A DNA stretch of 64,000 nt from Xanthomonas vasicola (lineage in GTDB: Bacteria > Pseudomonadota > Gammaproteobacteria > Xanthomonadales > Xanthomonadaceae): positions 18,789-82,788 of the forward strand of contig NZ_JSBW02000021.1 of NCBI RefSeq assembly GCF_000772705.2, read 5' to 3'. This document shows, one piece after another, positions 43,554-51,293 of this stretch (positions are counted from its first letter, which is position 1; each line of letters begins with the position of its first letter). Below the pieces are notes generated by a model that was not told where the DNA came from, searched no databases, and saw nothing but the letters and a program-made list of their open reading frames with translations. A program made the position numbers and the translations under genes.

Positions 43554-44321
43554 ATGGTCAAACCGAGAACCAACGCCAGGATGGACGACGACCCCAGGAT
43601 GGATGCGCTGGCGCTGGAGGTCTCTGCGCCTACCCCACTATATTTGCAATTGGCTGCCAAGCTCACCGACGCCATCCGTGGTGGTCAATGGAAGGCCGGC
43701 GAGGCGCTGCCGGCCGAGCGCCAGCTGTGCGAGCGGCTGCAGATCTCGCGCGTCACCCTGCGCCAGGCAGTAGATGTGCTGGTCGAACAAGGCCTGGTCT
43801 CGCGCCGGCAGGGCGCGGGCACCTTCGTCACCACCCAGATCCAGCACCAGCTCAGCGGCCTGACCAGTTTCAGCGAAACGCTGCGCATCAAGGGCTATGA
43901 GCCCGGCACGCGCTGGCTGGAGCGGCGGCTGCGCCCGGCACACGGCGAAGAGATCCTGCGGCTGGGCCTGTCGCCGGATGCGGCAGTGGCCTCGCTGACG
44001 CGTCTGCGCAGCGCCGACGACCGCGTCATGGCCTACGAGCACGCGGTGTTGCCGCAGCGCATCGTGGCCGACCCGCAGCAGATCGGCGATTCGCTCTACA
44101 GCTATCTGGATGCGCAGGGCACACCGGTGATGCGCGCACTGCAGTACTTCCGCGCCATCAATCTGCCCGCACGGTTGGCCGAACATTTGCGCATGAAGAC
44201 CGGCGAGGCGATTTTGCACGTGGTGCGCGTGGGCTATGCCCGTGACGGCAGCGCGATCGAATTGACCGACACCTATTGCCACAACGATTTCTACGATTTC
44301 GTCGCCGAACTGCGACGCTGA
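43554..44321 (+). CDS. nagQ: GntR/HutC-family transcriptional regulator (NagQ-like)
   Basis: 255 residues; an internal ATG at 43581 is an alternative start. The N-terminal winged helix (PLYLQLAAKLTDAIRGGQW, LPAERQLCERLQISRVTLRQ, LVSRRQGAGTFV) is followed by a UTRA ligand domain (about 105-250) of the HutC type, which in DasR/NagR relatives binds GlcN-6-P or GlcNAc-6-P. The name NagQ is used for the GntR regulator of the X. campestris GlcNAc regulon; assignment here is by position and family. It lies 35 bases before nagP and is probably the first gene of the nag operon. Confidence 0.88.
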   Translation: MVKPRTNARMDDDPRMDALALEVSAPTPLYLQLAAKLTDAIRGGQWKAGEALPAERQLCERLQISRVTLRQAVDVLVEQGLVSRRQGAGTFVTTQIQHQLSGLTSFSETLRIKGYEPGTRWLERRLRPAHGEEILRLGLSPDAAVASLTRLRSADDRVMAYEHAVLPQRIVADPQQIGDSLYSYLDAQGTPVMRALQYFRAINLPARLAEHLRMKTGEAILHVVRVGYARDGSAIELTDTYCHNDFYDFVAELRR

Positions 44322-44356
44322 CCGCCGATCCACGCGCCCCCGGAGCACGCACGCCC

Positions 44357-45628
44357 ATGACCAAAGTACGGCCCGCCAGTCCCTACGCCTCCATCGCCAT
44401 CGTCGGCCTGTTGTTCTTCATCATGGGCTTTTTTACCTGGATCAACGGGCCGTTGATCCTATTCGCCAAGGTCGCCTTCAACGTCAGCGACGCGTTCGCG
44501 TTTCTCATCCCGAGCGCGTTCTACATCTCCTACTTCTGCCTGGCGCTGCCTTCTTCGCTGATCCTGAAACTGACAGGGATGAAGAAGGGGCTGGCCCTGA
44601 GCTTGCTGGCCATGGCGATCGGTGCCGCCATCTTCGGTCAGTTCACCAACGCCCGTTCCTATGTGGGAGCCGTGAGTGGCATCTTCATCATCGGTGGAGG
44701 ATTGGCCTTGCTGCAGACCGCAATCAATCCGTACATCAGCATTCTCGGTCCGATCGATGGCGCGGCCCGTCGCATCGCGCTCATGGGCATTTGCAACAAG
44801 GTGGCTGGGGCACTGGCCACCTATGGGCTAGCGAAGGTGGTCCTTCACGGCATGGAGGATTTTTCGACCCAGGTGGAGAAGGTGCTGCCGGCGCAGAAAG
44901 AAATTCTGTTGCAGGAGTTCGCTGGCCGCATCTATGGACCTTATATGGCGATCGCGGGCGTGCTTGCGTTGCTTTCTGTCGCCATCCTGTATTCGCCCTT
45001 GCCCGAGATCAGTGCCGAGAAGGCGAACTCGTCGGCAAAATCGGACGAGCGCAGCCGTGACAGCATCTTTGCGTTTCCGCATGTGTGGTTGGGCGCGTTG
45101 TGCATCTTCGTGTACGTCGGTGCAGAAGTGATGGCGGGCGACGCGATCGGCATCTATGGCAACAGCCTTGGTCTCTCGCTGGACTACGCGAAATATTTCA
45201 CGATCGGCACGCTCGCCTGCATGCTGGCAGGCTACGGGGTGGGCTTGGTGCTGATTCCCAAGTACATTTCCCAGGAAAGGTACCTGTTCATTTCGGCATG
45301 CCTCGGCATCGTTTTTTCGCTGTGTGCGATGTTGACTCACGGCTATATCTCGGTAGCGTTCGTGGCAGCGCTCGGATTCGCCAACGCCATTATGTGGCCG
45401 GCCATCTTCCCCTTGGCTATCAAGGGGCTAGGAAAATTCACTGAAAGGGGCGCGGCGCTGTTGATCATGGGCATCGTGGGCGGCGCAGCGGTTCCCCAGC
45501 TGTTTGCCCACCTAAAGGAGTTCTTTGATTTCCAGGTTGTCTTCGCCGGCTTGATGATTGCCTGCTACCTATACATCTTGTTCTTTGCGCTGCGCGGTCA
45601 CCGCGTCGGCCAGGGCGCGGCGAGCTGA
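44357..45628 (+). CDS. nagP: GlcNAc inner-membrane transporter, FucP-type major facilitator
   Basis: 423 residues, twelve hydrophobic segments. The opening FFIMGFFTWINGPLILFAK and the QTAINPYISILGP motif belong to the FucP/GluP sugar:H+ symporter group, whose NagP members carry GlcNAc. The segment AINPYISILG and WPAIFPLAIKGLGKFTERG are conserved in the group. Start at 44357 is chosen from the family N-terminus. It is 32 bases before the LacI-type regulator gene. Confidence 0.92.
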   Translation: MTKVRPASPYASIAIVGLLFFIMGFFTWINGPLILFAKVAFNVSDAFAFLIPSAFYISYFCLALPSSLILKLTGMKKGLALSLLAMAIGAAIFGQFTNARSYVGAVSGIFIIGGGLALLQTAINPYISILGPIDGAARRIALMGICNKVAGALATYGLAKVVLHGMEDFSTQVEKVLPAQKEILLQEFAGRIYGPYMAIAGVLALLSVAILYSPLPEISAEKANSSAKSDERSRDSIFAFPHVWLGALCIFVYVGAEVMAGDAIGIYGNSLGLSLDYAKYFTIGTLACMLAGYGVGLVLIPKYISQERYLFISACLGIVFSLCAMLTHGYISVAFVAALGFANAIMWPAIFPLAIKGLGKFTERGAALLIMGIVGGAAVPQLFAHLKEFFDFQVVFAGLMIACYLYILFFALRGHRVGQGAAS

Positions 45629-45660
45629 CGCGCTTTTCTCCAACGCGGCAAACTCATCCC

Positions 45661-46728
45661 ATGCGTAGACCTACCATCAAAGATGTCGCCGAACGCGCCA
45701 AGGTCTCGTTGAAGACCGTGTCGCGGGTGATCAATAACGAGCCGTCGGTGATGCAGGCCACGCGCGCGCGCGTGCTGCGCGCCATCGCCGATCTCGACTA
45801 CGAACCCGATCCGTCCGCGCGCAATCTGCGCAGCGGTACGCCGTTCGTGATCGGCGTGGTTTACGACAATCCCAACCCGTACCACATCATCGGCATCCAA
45901 AACGGCGTGCTGGCCGCGTGCCGTGAAACCGGCTTTGGCTTGCAGATCCATCCCTGCGATTCCACCTCGCCGTTGCTGGCCGAAGAACTGGCCGAATGGG
46001 TCCAGCGTTCGCGTCTGGCCGGTGTGGTATTGACCGCACCGATGTCCGAACGCCCGGAGTTGCTGGCAGGTCTGGCGGCGCGCGGCATCAAGAGCGTGCG
46101 CATCATCGCTTCGACCGATGACCCGGGCGATGGCCCGTGCGTGTATATCGACGACCGCGATGCCGCGTATGAAATCACCGAGCATCTGATCCAGCTCGGC
46201 CATCAACGCATCGGTTTCCTGTGGGGTGGCCCGCAGCATCGCTCCAGCGGCGAACGCTATGCCGGCTATGAAGCGGCGTTGAAGGATTACGGCATCAACC
46301 TGGACAAGCACCTGGTGATTCCCGGCGATTACACCTTCGACGATGGCTTCCGTGGTGCGCGTCGGCTGTTGTCGTTGCGCGAGCCGCCCACCGCCATCTT
46401 CGGCAGCAATGACGAGATTGCTGCCGGCGTGCTGGCCGCAGCCAAATCCACCGGCATGAACGTGCCGTATGAATTGTCGATTGCCGGTTTCGAAGACAGC
46501 CCGTTTTCGCGCCAGTCATGGCCGGCATTGACCACCGCCAAGCAGGCCACCGAGGACATCGCGCGGCATGCCGCACGCCTGTTGATCAGCCAGCTACGCA
46601 GCGATGCCTACGACGACCAGCCCGCGCAATTGCAGAACCGTGGCTTCGTGCCGCAACTGGTGGTGCGCGGCTCCACCGCGCCGGCGCCTGCGTCCACCGG
46701 CAAACCTCTCCCCCCCGAATCCGCCTGA
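45661..46728 (+). CDS. nagR: LacI-family transcriptional regulator (NagR-like)
   Basis: 355 residues. DNA-binding head TIKDVAERAKVSLKTVSRVI with hinge DPSARNLRSG, then a periplasmic-binding-protein-like sensor domain (VIGVVYDNPNPYHIIGIQNG to PQLVVRGS). In the X. campestris GlcNAc regulon the LacI member NagR represses TBDT and nag genes and is relieved by an amino-sugar signal; orthology is inferred from position. The palindromic site at 33291 fits its expected operator. It is separated from nagB-II by only six bases. Confidence 0.92.
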   Translation: MRRPTIKDVAERAKVSLKTVSRVINNEPSVMQATRARVLRAIADLDYEPDPSARNLRSGTPFVIGVVYDNPNPYHIIGIQNGVLAACRETGFGLQIHPCDSTSPLLAEELAEWVQRSRLAGVVLTAPMSERPELLAGLAARGIKSVRIIASTDDPGDGPCVYIDDRDAAYEITEHLIQLGHQRIGFLWGGPQHRSSGERYAGYEAALKDYGINLDKHLVIPGDYTFDDGFRGARRLLSLREPPTAIFGSNDEIAAGVLAAAKSTGMNVPYELSIAGFEDSPFSRQSWPALTTAKQATEDIARHAARLLISQLRSDAYDDQPAQLQNRGFVPQLVVRGSTAPAPASTGKPLPPESA

Positions 46729-46734
46729 GCCACG

Positions 46735-47763
46735 ATGAGCCTTCCCACCGAAACCGACACCTTGATGTTCCGCGAAGCGGCGCAGACTGCCGATGTGGTT
46801 GCTGCACAGTTCGCACGTAACGCCGACACCATCGCTGCGCTTGCGCAATCGCTGCGTGACAACCCGCCGCCGTTCGTGGTGACCTGCGCGCGCGGCAGTT
46901 CCGACCACGCCGCTACCTATGCCAAGTATCTGTTCGAAACCCAACTCGGCATCGTCACTGCGTCTGCATCGCCGTCGGTAGGCTCGGTGTATGCAGCGCC
47001 GCTGCACTTGCGTGGCGCGCTGTACATCGTGATTTCGCAATCGGGCAAAAGCCCCGACCTGCTGCGCAATGCCGAAGCCGCCAAGGCCGCCGGCGCGCGC
47101 GTCGTCGCGCTGGTCAACGTGGAAGATTCGCCGCTGGCGCAGCTGGCCGACGTGGTGATTCCGCTCGGCGCAGGCCCGGAAAAAAGCGTGGCCGCCACCA
47201 AGAGCTATCTCGCCTCGCTGGCAGCACTGCTGCAACTGGGCGCAGTGTGGAAGAACGCCCCGGCGTTGCTTGCCGCGCTCGATGCATTGCCGCAGCAGTT
47301 GCGCAGCGCCTGGCAGGCCGATTGGTCCGAACTCACCGCTGGCTTGGTGCCCGCACACAACCTGTTCGTGCTCGGCCGCGGCCTGGGCCTGGGTGCGGCG
47401 CAGGAAGCGGCATTGAAGTTCAAGGAAACCTGCGGCCTGCATGCCGAAGCCTACAGCTCGGCCGAGGTCAAGCACGGCCCGATGGCCCTGGTGGGACCAG
47501 GCTTCCCGGTGCTGGTATTCGAGCAACCTGACGAAACCGGTGCCGGCACCCGCGTACTGGCCGAAGAATTCCGCGCGCGTGGTGCGCAGGTGTGGCTGGC
47601 CGCGCCCGGTGGCGATTTGCCGCTGGCAGAGGCCGCGCACCCGGCCTGCGCGCCGCTGCTGACCGTGCAGAGCTTCTATCGTGCGATCAATGCACTGGCG
47701 CTGCAGCGTGGCAACAACCCCGATCTTCCGCCGCATCTGAACAAGATCACGGAAACCGTCTAA
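46735..47763 (+). CDS. nagB-II: Glucosamine-6-phosphate deaminase, SIS type (NagB-II)
   Basis: 342 residues with two SIS domains: VVTCARGSSDHAATYAKYL and LYIVISQSGKSPDLLRNAE in the first, VLGRGLGLGAAQEAALKFKE in the second. It has the CGLHAEAYSSAEVKHGPMAL stretch found in the isomerase part of GlmS. No glutaminase domain is present, so it works in the catabolic direction, turning GlcN-6-P into fructose-6-P and ammonia. It replaces the unrelated NagB-I enzyme. It is coupled to nagA (two bases between). Confidence 0.93.
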   Translation: MSLPTETDTLMFREAAQTADVVAAQFARNADTIAALAQSLRDNPPPFVVTCARGSSDHAATYAKYLFETQLGIVTASASPSVGSVYAAPLHLRGALYIVISQSGKSPDLLRNAEAAKAAGARVVALVNVEDSPLAQLADVVIPLGAGPEKSVAATKSYLASLAALLQLGAVWKNAPALLAALDALPQQLRSAWQADWSELTAGLVPAHNLFVLGRGLGLGAAQEAALKFKETCGLHAEAYSSAEVKHGPMALVGPGFPVLVFEQPDETGAGTRVLAEEFRARGAQVWLAAPGGDLPLAEAAHPACAPLLTVQSFYRAINALALQRGNNPDLPPHLNKITETV

Positions 47764-47765
47764 TC

Positions 47766-48920
47766 ATGCACGCTCTCACGACTCAGGCACTGTGCAACGC
47801 GCGCGTGCTCACCGACAACGGATTGCAGGACGGCCTGGTCGTGGTGCTGGCTGGCACGCAGATCCAGGCGATCGTACCGGCCGACGATGCGCGCGTTGCG
47901 CAGGCCGACATGCGCGTGGATCTGGGTGGCGCCACCTTGTTGCCTGGCTTTATCGACATCCAGGTCAACGGCGGCGGCGGGGTGTTGTTCAACAACGCAC
48001 GCGACCCGCAGGCGCTGGCGGCCATCGCCGCTGCGCATCGTCGTTTCGGCACCACCGGCATGCTGCCGACCTTGATCAGCGACACCGCGCAGGTGATGGC
48101 CGAAGCGATCGACGCCACTCGCCAGGCCATCGCACAAGGCGTGCCCGGCGTGCTCGGCATCCATCTGGAAGGCCCTTACCTCAGCCCTGCGCGCAAGGGC
48201 ACGCATGACGAACACAAGTTTCGGCTGCCGGACGCGCATGAGATTGCGGTCGACACCTCGCTGGACAACGGCGTCACCTTGATCACGCTCGCCCCCGAGC
48301 GCGTGCCGCTGGATGATATCCGTGCCTTCGTTGCCGGCGGCGCGATCGTGTTCGCCGGCCACACCGCGGCGACCTATGAGCAGGCACGCGACGGCATCGC
48401 TGCTGGCGTCAGTGGCTTCACGCACGTGTACAACGCGATGTCGCAGCTCGCTGGCCGCGAACCCAATGCAGTCGGCGCCGCGCTGGAAGACTCCAATGTG
48501 TGGTGCGGTGTGATCGTCGATGGCGTGCACGTGCACCCGGCCAGCCTGCGCGTGGCGCTCGCGGCCAAGCCACGCGGCAAGCTGCTGCTGGTGACCGACG
48601 CCATGCCGATGGTCGGCAGCGACAGCCCCAGCTTCGATCTCTACGGCGAAGCCATCACCGCTGTGGACGGCGTGGTGCGCAATGCAGACGGTGCGCTCGC
48701 CGGCTCCGCACTGGACATGGCCACCGCGGTGCGCAACAGCGTGCGCTGGCTCGGCGTGGACCTGGCCGAAGCCGCACGCATGGCCTCCACCTATCCCGCG
48801 CAATGCATCGGTCTGGGCGAACGCCTGGGGCGCATCGCACCCGGCTACCAGGCCGATCTCGTGCTGGTGGATGCCGACGTGCAGGTGCTGGGCACCTGGA
48901 TCGCTGGGCAGCGCGACTAA
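47766..48920 (+). CDS. nagA: N-acetylglucosamine-6-phosphate deacetylase
   Basis: 384 residues of the amidohydrolase superfamily, converting GlcNAc-6-P to GlcN-6-P. Metal ligands and signatures: GFIDIQVNGGGGVLF (Gln-x-Asn instead of His-x-His, as in E. coli NagA), GIHLEGPYLSPARKGTHD (Glu), FAGHTAAT (His), GFTHVYNAMSQL (His) and VTDAMPMVG (catalytic Asp). Last gene of the nag operon. A GlcNAc kinase, needed to make its substrate, is not in this window. The TAA stop overlaps the first arm of an inverted repeat. Confidence 0.96.
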   Translation: MHALTTQALCNARVLTDNGLQDGLVVVLAGTQIQAIVPADDARVAQADMRVDLGGATLLPGFIDIQVNGGGGVLFNNARDPQALAAIAAAHRRFGTTGMLPTLISDTAQVMAEAIDATRQAIAQGVPGVLGIHLEGPYLSPARKGTHDEHKFRLPDAHEIAVDTSLDNGVTLITLAPERVPLDDIRAFVAGGAIVFAGHTAATYEQARDGIAAGVSGFTHVYNAMSQLAGREPNAVGAALEDSNVWCGVIVDGVHVHPASLRVALAAKPRGKLLLVTDAMPMVGSDSPSFDLYGEAITAVDGVVRNADGALAGSALDMATAVRNSVRWLGVDLAEAARMASTYPAQCIGLGERLGRIAPGYQADLVLVDADVQVLGTWIAGQRD

Positions 48921-49064
48921 GAGCGGCTAACAGCACGACTGCGCTCACCGCCAGGCGGGCGCGGCCGGTGCTCGGAATCGGCATGTACCACGCGTCCACT
49001 GCGGTTCTGAGCGCGCCGTCCGCGCCCACCTGACAGCTGCTCGCAACGTTGTGTTAGCCGCTCT
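48920..49064. repeat. MITE-like inverted-repeat element
   Basis: AGAGCGGCTAACA (48920-48932) and its exact reverse complement TGTTAGCCGCTCT (49052-49064) bound 145 bases of very GC-rich sequence with further internal complementarity (GGCGGGCGCGG against CCGTCCGCGCCC). There is no coding capacity. I recall near-identical blocks at other Xanthomonas loci, which suggests a non-autonomous mobile or REP-type element. Confidence 0.75.
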
Positions 49065-49436
49065 AAATCCGAAGGACGGACAGCTGCGCGCGCTGGCAGG
49101 CGACGCAGCCGTCGCGTACGAGTTCGGCTGTCGCTCGCTCTGGTCAGTGTACTTAACACGTGGTCATCGGGCATGGACGTGCTCGGCGACGTGCTTGCTG
49201 GCGATCATGATGGTGCCGGATCAGGGAGCGGCGCGCGCGCATAGCCGCCGCTATGGTTCGGACTGCACCGAGGTCGATGCTGCTGCCGATACCGTCACTG
49301 CCACTGCTGAGGGGGTGGGCACTGGCGGCGCGCGTCGGCGGTGATGGTGCATGCCTGCTCGTGCTGCTCTGATGCCGGAGCGCTCGGCCTGGACAACGGA
49401 GAGAGGCATCCCGACTCCGCCCTTTGCACGTTACGG
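49065..49436. other. Gap between the inverted repeat and pgaD
   Basis: 372 bases without a supported gene. Open frames here show no family features and strong GC bias only. No terminator was seen for nagA or for the converging pgaD. It may be decayed sequence at an island edge. Confidence 0.4.
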
Positions 49437-50042
49437 TCAGCTGGGTCTGGACTTCCTTGCTGCGGCGCGTCGCGTGCTGCGGCGCGATGGACTGGTGCGC
49501 CACTGAGACGGCAGGGCCGATCCGCTGCCGGTGCGGGGGTCGTGATGCGGTGGCGGGAGCGCCTGCATGGTCATGCCAACCGGTCGTGCATGTTCGTCCA
49601 TATGCAGGGTCACCGCCTTGGCTGTGGCCAGTTGCTCGGCCAGCGCCTGGCTCGCGCCAAGGGAACGGGCGATCTCGCTGCGCTCCACATTCTTCAAGGC
49701 CGTACGGCGCTCTTCACCGCTGAAGCGGAGGCGGTTGTATTCGGCCCATCCGATCAGCAACGCGGGACAGCAGATCAGCAGGCCCGGTAGCGCCACGACC
49801 ATGAACGGGTCCAGGGATCGATCCTGTCCGTGCGCTTGCGCCCAGGTCAGTCGTCCGTTCAGCAGTTCCCAGAGCGTGGACGCCAGCGGTGCCCACAGCG
49901 AGAGATAGATGCCCCAGCCGGCCAGGGTCAGAATGCTCCAGGCGACACGTTTCAGAAGCGACTGCTGATGCGGTTTCCGTATCAGGTGCGAATTGAAGCG
50001 CTCCGTTTCAGGCTTGGTCGCGTCCGTGTGTGGGGCTTTCAT
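49437..50042 (-). CDS. pgaD: PgaD-like exopolysaccharide synthesis membrane protein
   Basis: 201 residues. Two membrane helices (about 43-66, AWSILTLAGWGIYLSLWAP, and about 89-109, PFMVVALPGLLICCPALLIG) followed by a cytoplasmic WAEYNRLRFSGEERR segment are the hallmark of PgaD. PgaD binds PgaC and cyclic-di-GMP to activate poly-beta-1,6-GlcNAc synthesis in E. coli. This protein is longer than the usual 140-150 residues because of an N-terminal extension and a Ser/Arg/Pro-rich tail (last 35 residues). It overlaps pgaC by four bases. The Xanthomonas xag cluster has the same order. Confidence 0.85.
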   Translation of the reverse strand: MKAPHTDATKPETERFNSHLIRKPHQQSLLKRVAWSILTLAGWGIYLSLWAPLASTLWELLNGRLTWAQAHGQDRSLDPFMVVALPGLLICCPALLIGWAEYNRLRFSGEERRTALKNVERSEIARSLGASQALAEQLATAKAVTLHMDEHARPVGMTMQALPPPHHDPRTGSGSALPSQWRTSPSRRSTRRAAARKSRPS

Positions 50043-51292
50043 CGGATTCCCCGGTCTGGGCTGACCCAGATTGCGCGCTTGCCGCGGCGCGTGAGCAGGG
50101 TCTTGGGCAAGGCGACCACAGTCGTGCACAGGCTGAGCAACCAGTATGCGATTGGGTACCAGATCACCCAGAAATAGTTGCGGCCGATTCCTTTTTCGTA
50201 GCGACGGTCGATGATCAGGCTGCTGGCGAATTGCAACAGGCAGACCAGCACCATGGCCGCCCCGTGCCATTGCGGCAGCAGTCCGTGGATGCTTACCGCT
50301 GTCGGCAGCGCAAAGAATTGGCGTGGCGCCCACAAGACCGCGATCAACACGATGCTGTAAGCCCACAGGACGCTCAGGATGTATTCCAGCAGCACGCCCC
50401 ACATGCGTCGTTTGCGCCAACTGAACAGAGAGCGGCCATGGCGCAGCAGCACCTCCACGCCTCCCTGGGCCCAGCGCAGGCGCTGCCGCCACAAGCCCTT
50501 GAGGGTTTCCGGCATCAGGATGAAGCACAGCGCATTGGGCTCGTAGCGGATGTCCCAGTGATCCAGCTGCAAGCGCCAGCTGATGTCGATGTCCTCGGTC
50601 ATCATATCGTCGGCCCAGTAGCCGATGCGGTGCAGCGCGGTGCGACGGAATCCCGCGATCACGCCCGACACGGTGAAAATACGGCCGTAGACGCGTTGCG
50701 CGCGCTTGATCATGCCGATGATCGAGGAGAACTCGGCTACCTGCAGCCGGCCTAGCAGGGTCGAGCGATTGCGGATGCGTGGATTGCCGGTCACCGCGCC
50801 CACTCGTGGACTGCTGGACAGGTGCCAGATCATCCAGTGCATGGCGAATTCTTCCAGCATCGCATCGCCATCGATGCAGATCAGGTACTCCGAGCGCGCG
50901 GCCAGCGCACCCATGCGCAGCGCGTTGGCCTTGCCCAGATTGCGGTCCAGATGGATCACGCGCAGACGCGGATGCTGCGCCGCCAGTACATCCAGGCGCG
51001 CGCCAGTATCGTCGCGGCTGCCATCGTTGATGGCGATCACCTCGAAGTCCGGGTAGCGCTGGGCCAGGGCGCTGCCGATGGTCTCGTCCAGATTGTCCGA
51101 TTCGTTATGGCAGGGAATCAGCAGGCTGGCGGACGGGTACTGGCCCATTGGTGGTGGGTCGTTGCGTGGCCGCGACTTCCGCTCGCGTCGGAAGAAGTAG
51201 TACAGGCCGCCGGAGATCCAGAAGAACGCCATCATGATCGGATAGAAGAAGGCGAACTGGAACAGGCCGTACAGCCATGCGGACGTGTCCAT
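50039..51292 (-). CDS. pgaC: Poly-beta-1,6-N-acetylglucosamine synthase, glycosyltransferase family 2
   Basis: 417 residues. Two N-terminal membrane helices, a GT2 domain (ASLLIPCHNESDNLDETIGS; NDGSRDD; LICIDGDAML with the DxD metal site; MTEDIDISWRL with the base Asp; QRLRWAQGG, the QxxRW processive motif), and three C-terminal membrane helices. It polymerises UDP-GlcNAc and moves the chain across the inner membrane with PgaD. It starts one base after the pgaB stop (TGA-C-ATG). The family is also called HmsR/IcaA, and XagB in X. campestris. Confidence 0.95.
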   Translation of the reverse strand: MDTSAWLYGLFQFAFFYPIMMAFFWISGGLYYFFRRERKSRPRNDPPPMGQYPSASLLIPCHNESDNLDETIGSALAQRYPDFEVIAINDGSRDDTGARLDVLAAQHPRLRVIHLDRNLGKANALRMGALAARSEYLICIDGDAMLEEFAMHWMIWHLSSSPRVGAVTGNPRIRNRSTLLGRLQVAEFSSIIGMIKRAQRVYGRIFTVSGVIAGFRRTALHRIGYWADDMMTEDIDISWRLQLDHWDIRYEPNALCFILMPETLKGLWRQRLRWAQGGVEVLLRHGRSLFSWRKRRMWGVLLEYILSVLWAYSIVLIAVLWAPRQFFALPTAVSIHGLLPQWHGAAMVLVCLLQFASSLIIDRRYEKGIGRNYFWVIWYPIAYWLLSLCTTVVALPKTLLTRRGKRAIWVSPDRGIR

Positions 51293-51293
51293 G

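Noticed and set aside
48500..49033. Plus-strand frame running from nagA into the inverted repeat
   Set aside because: Out of phase with nagA and Arg/Ala-rich; not coding.
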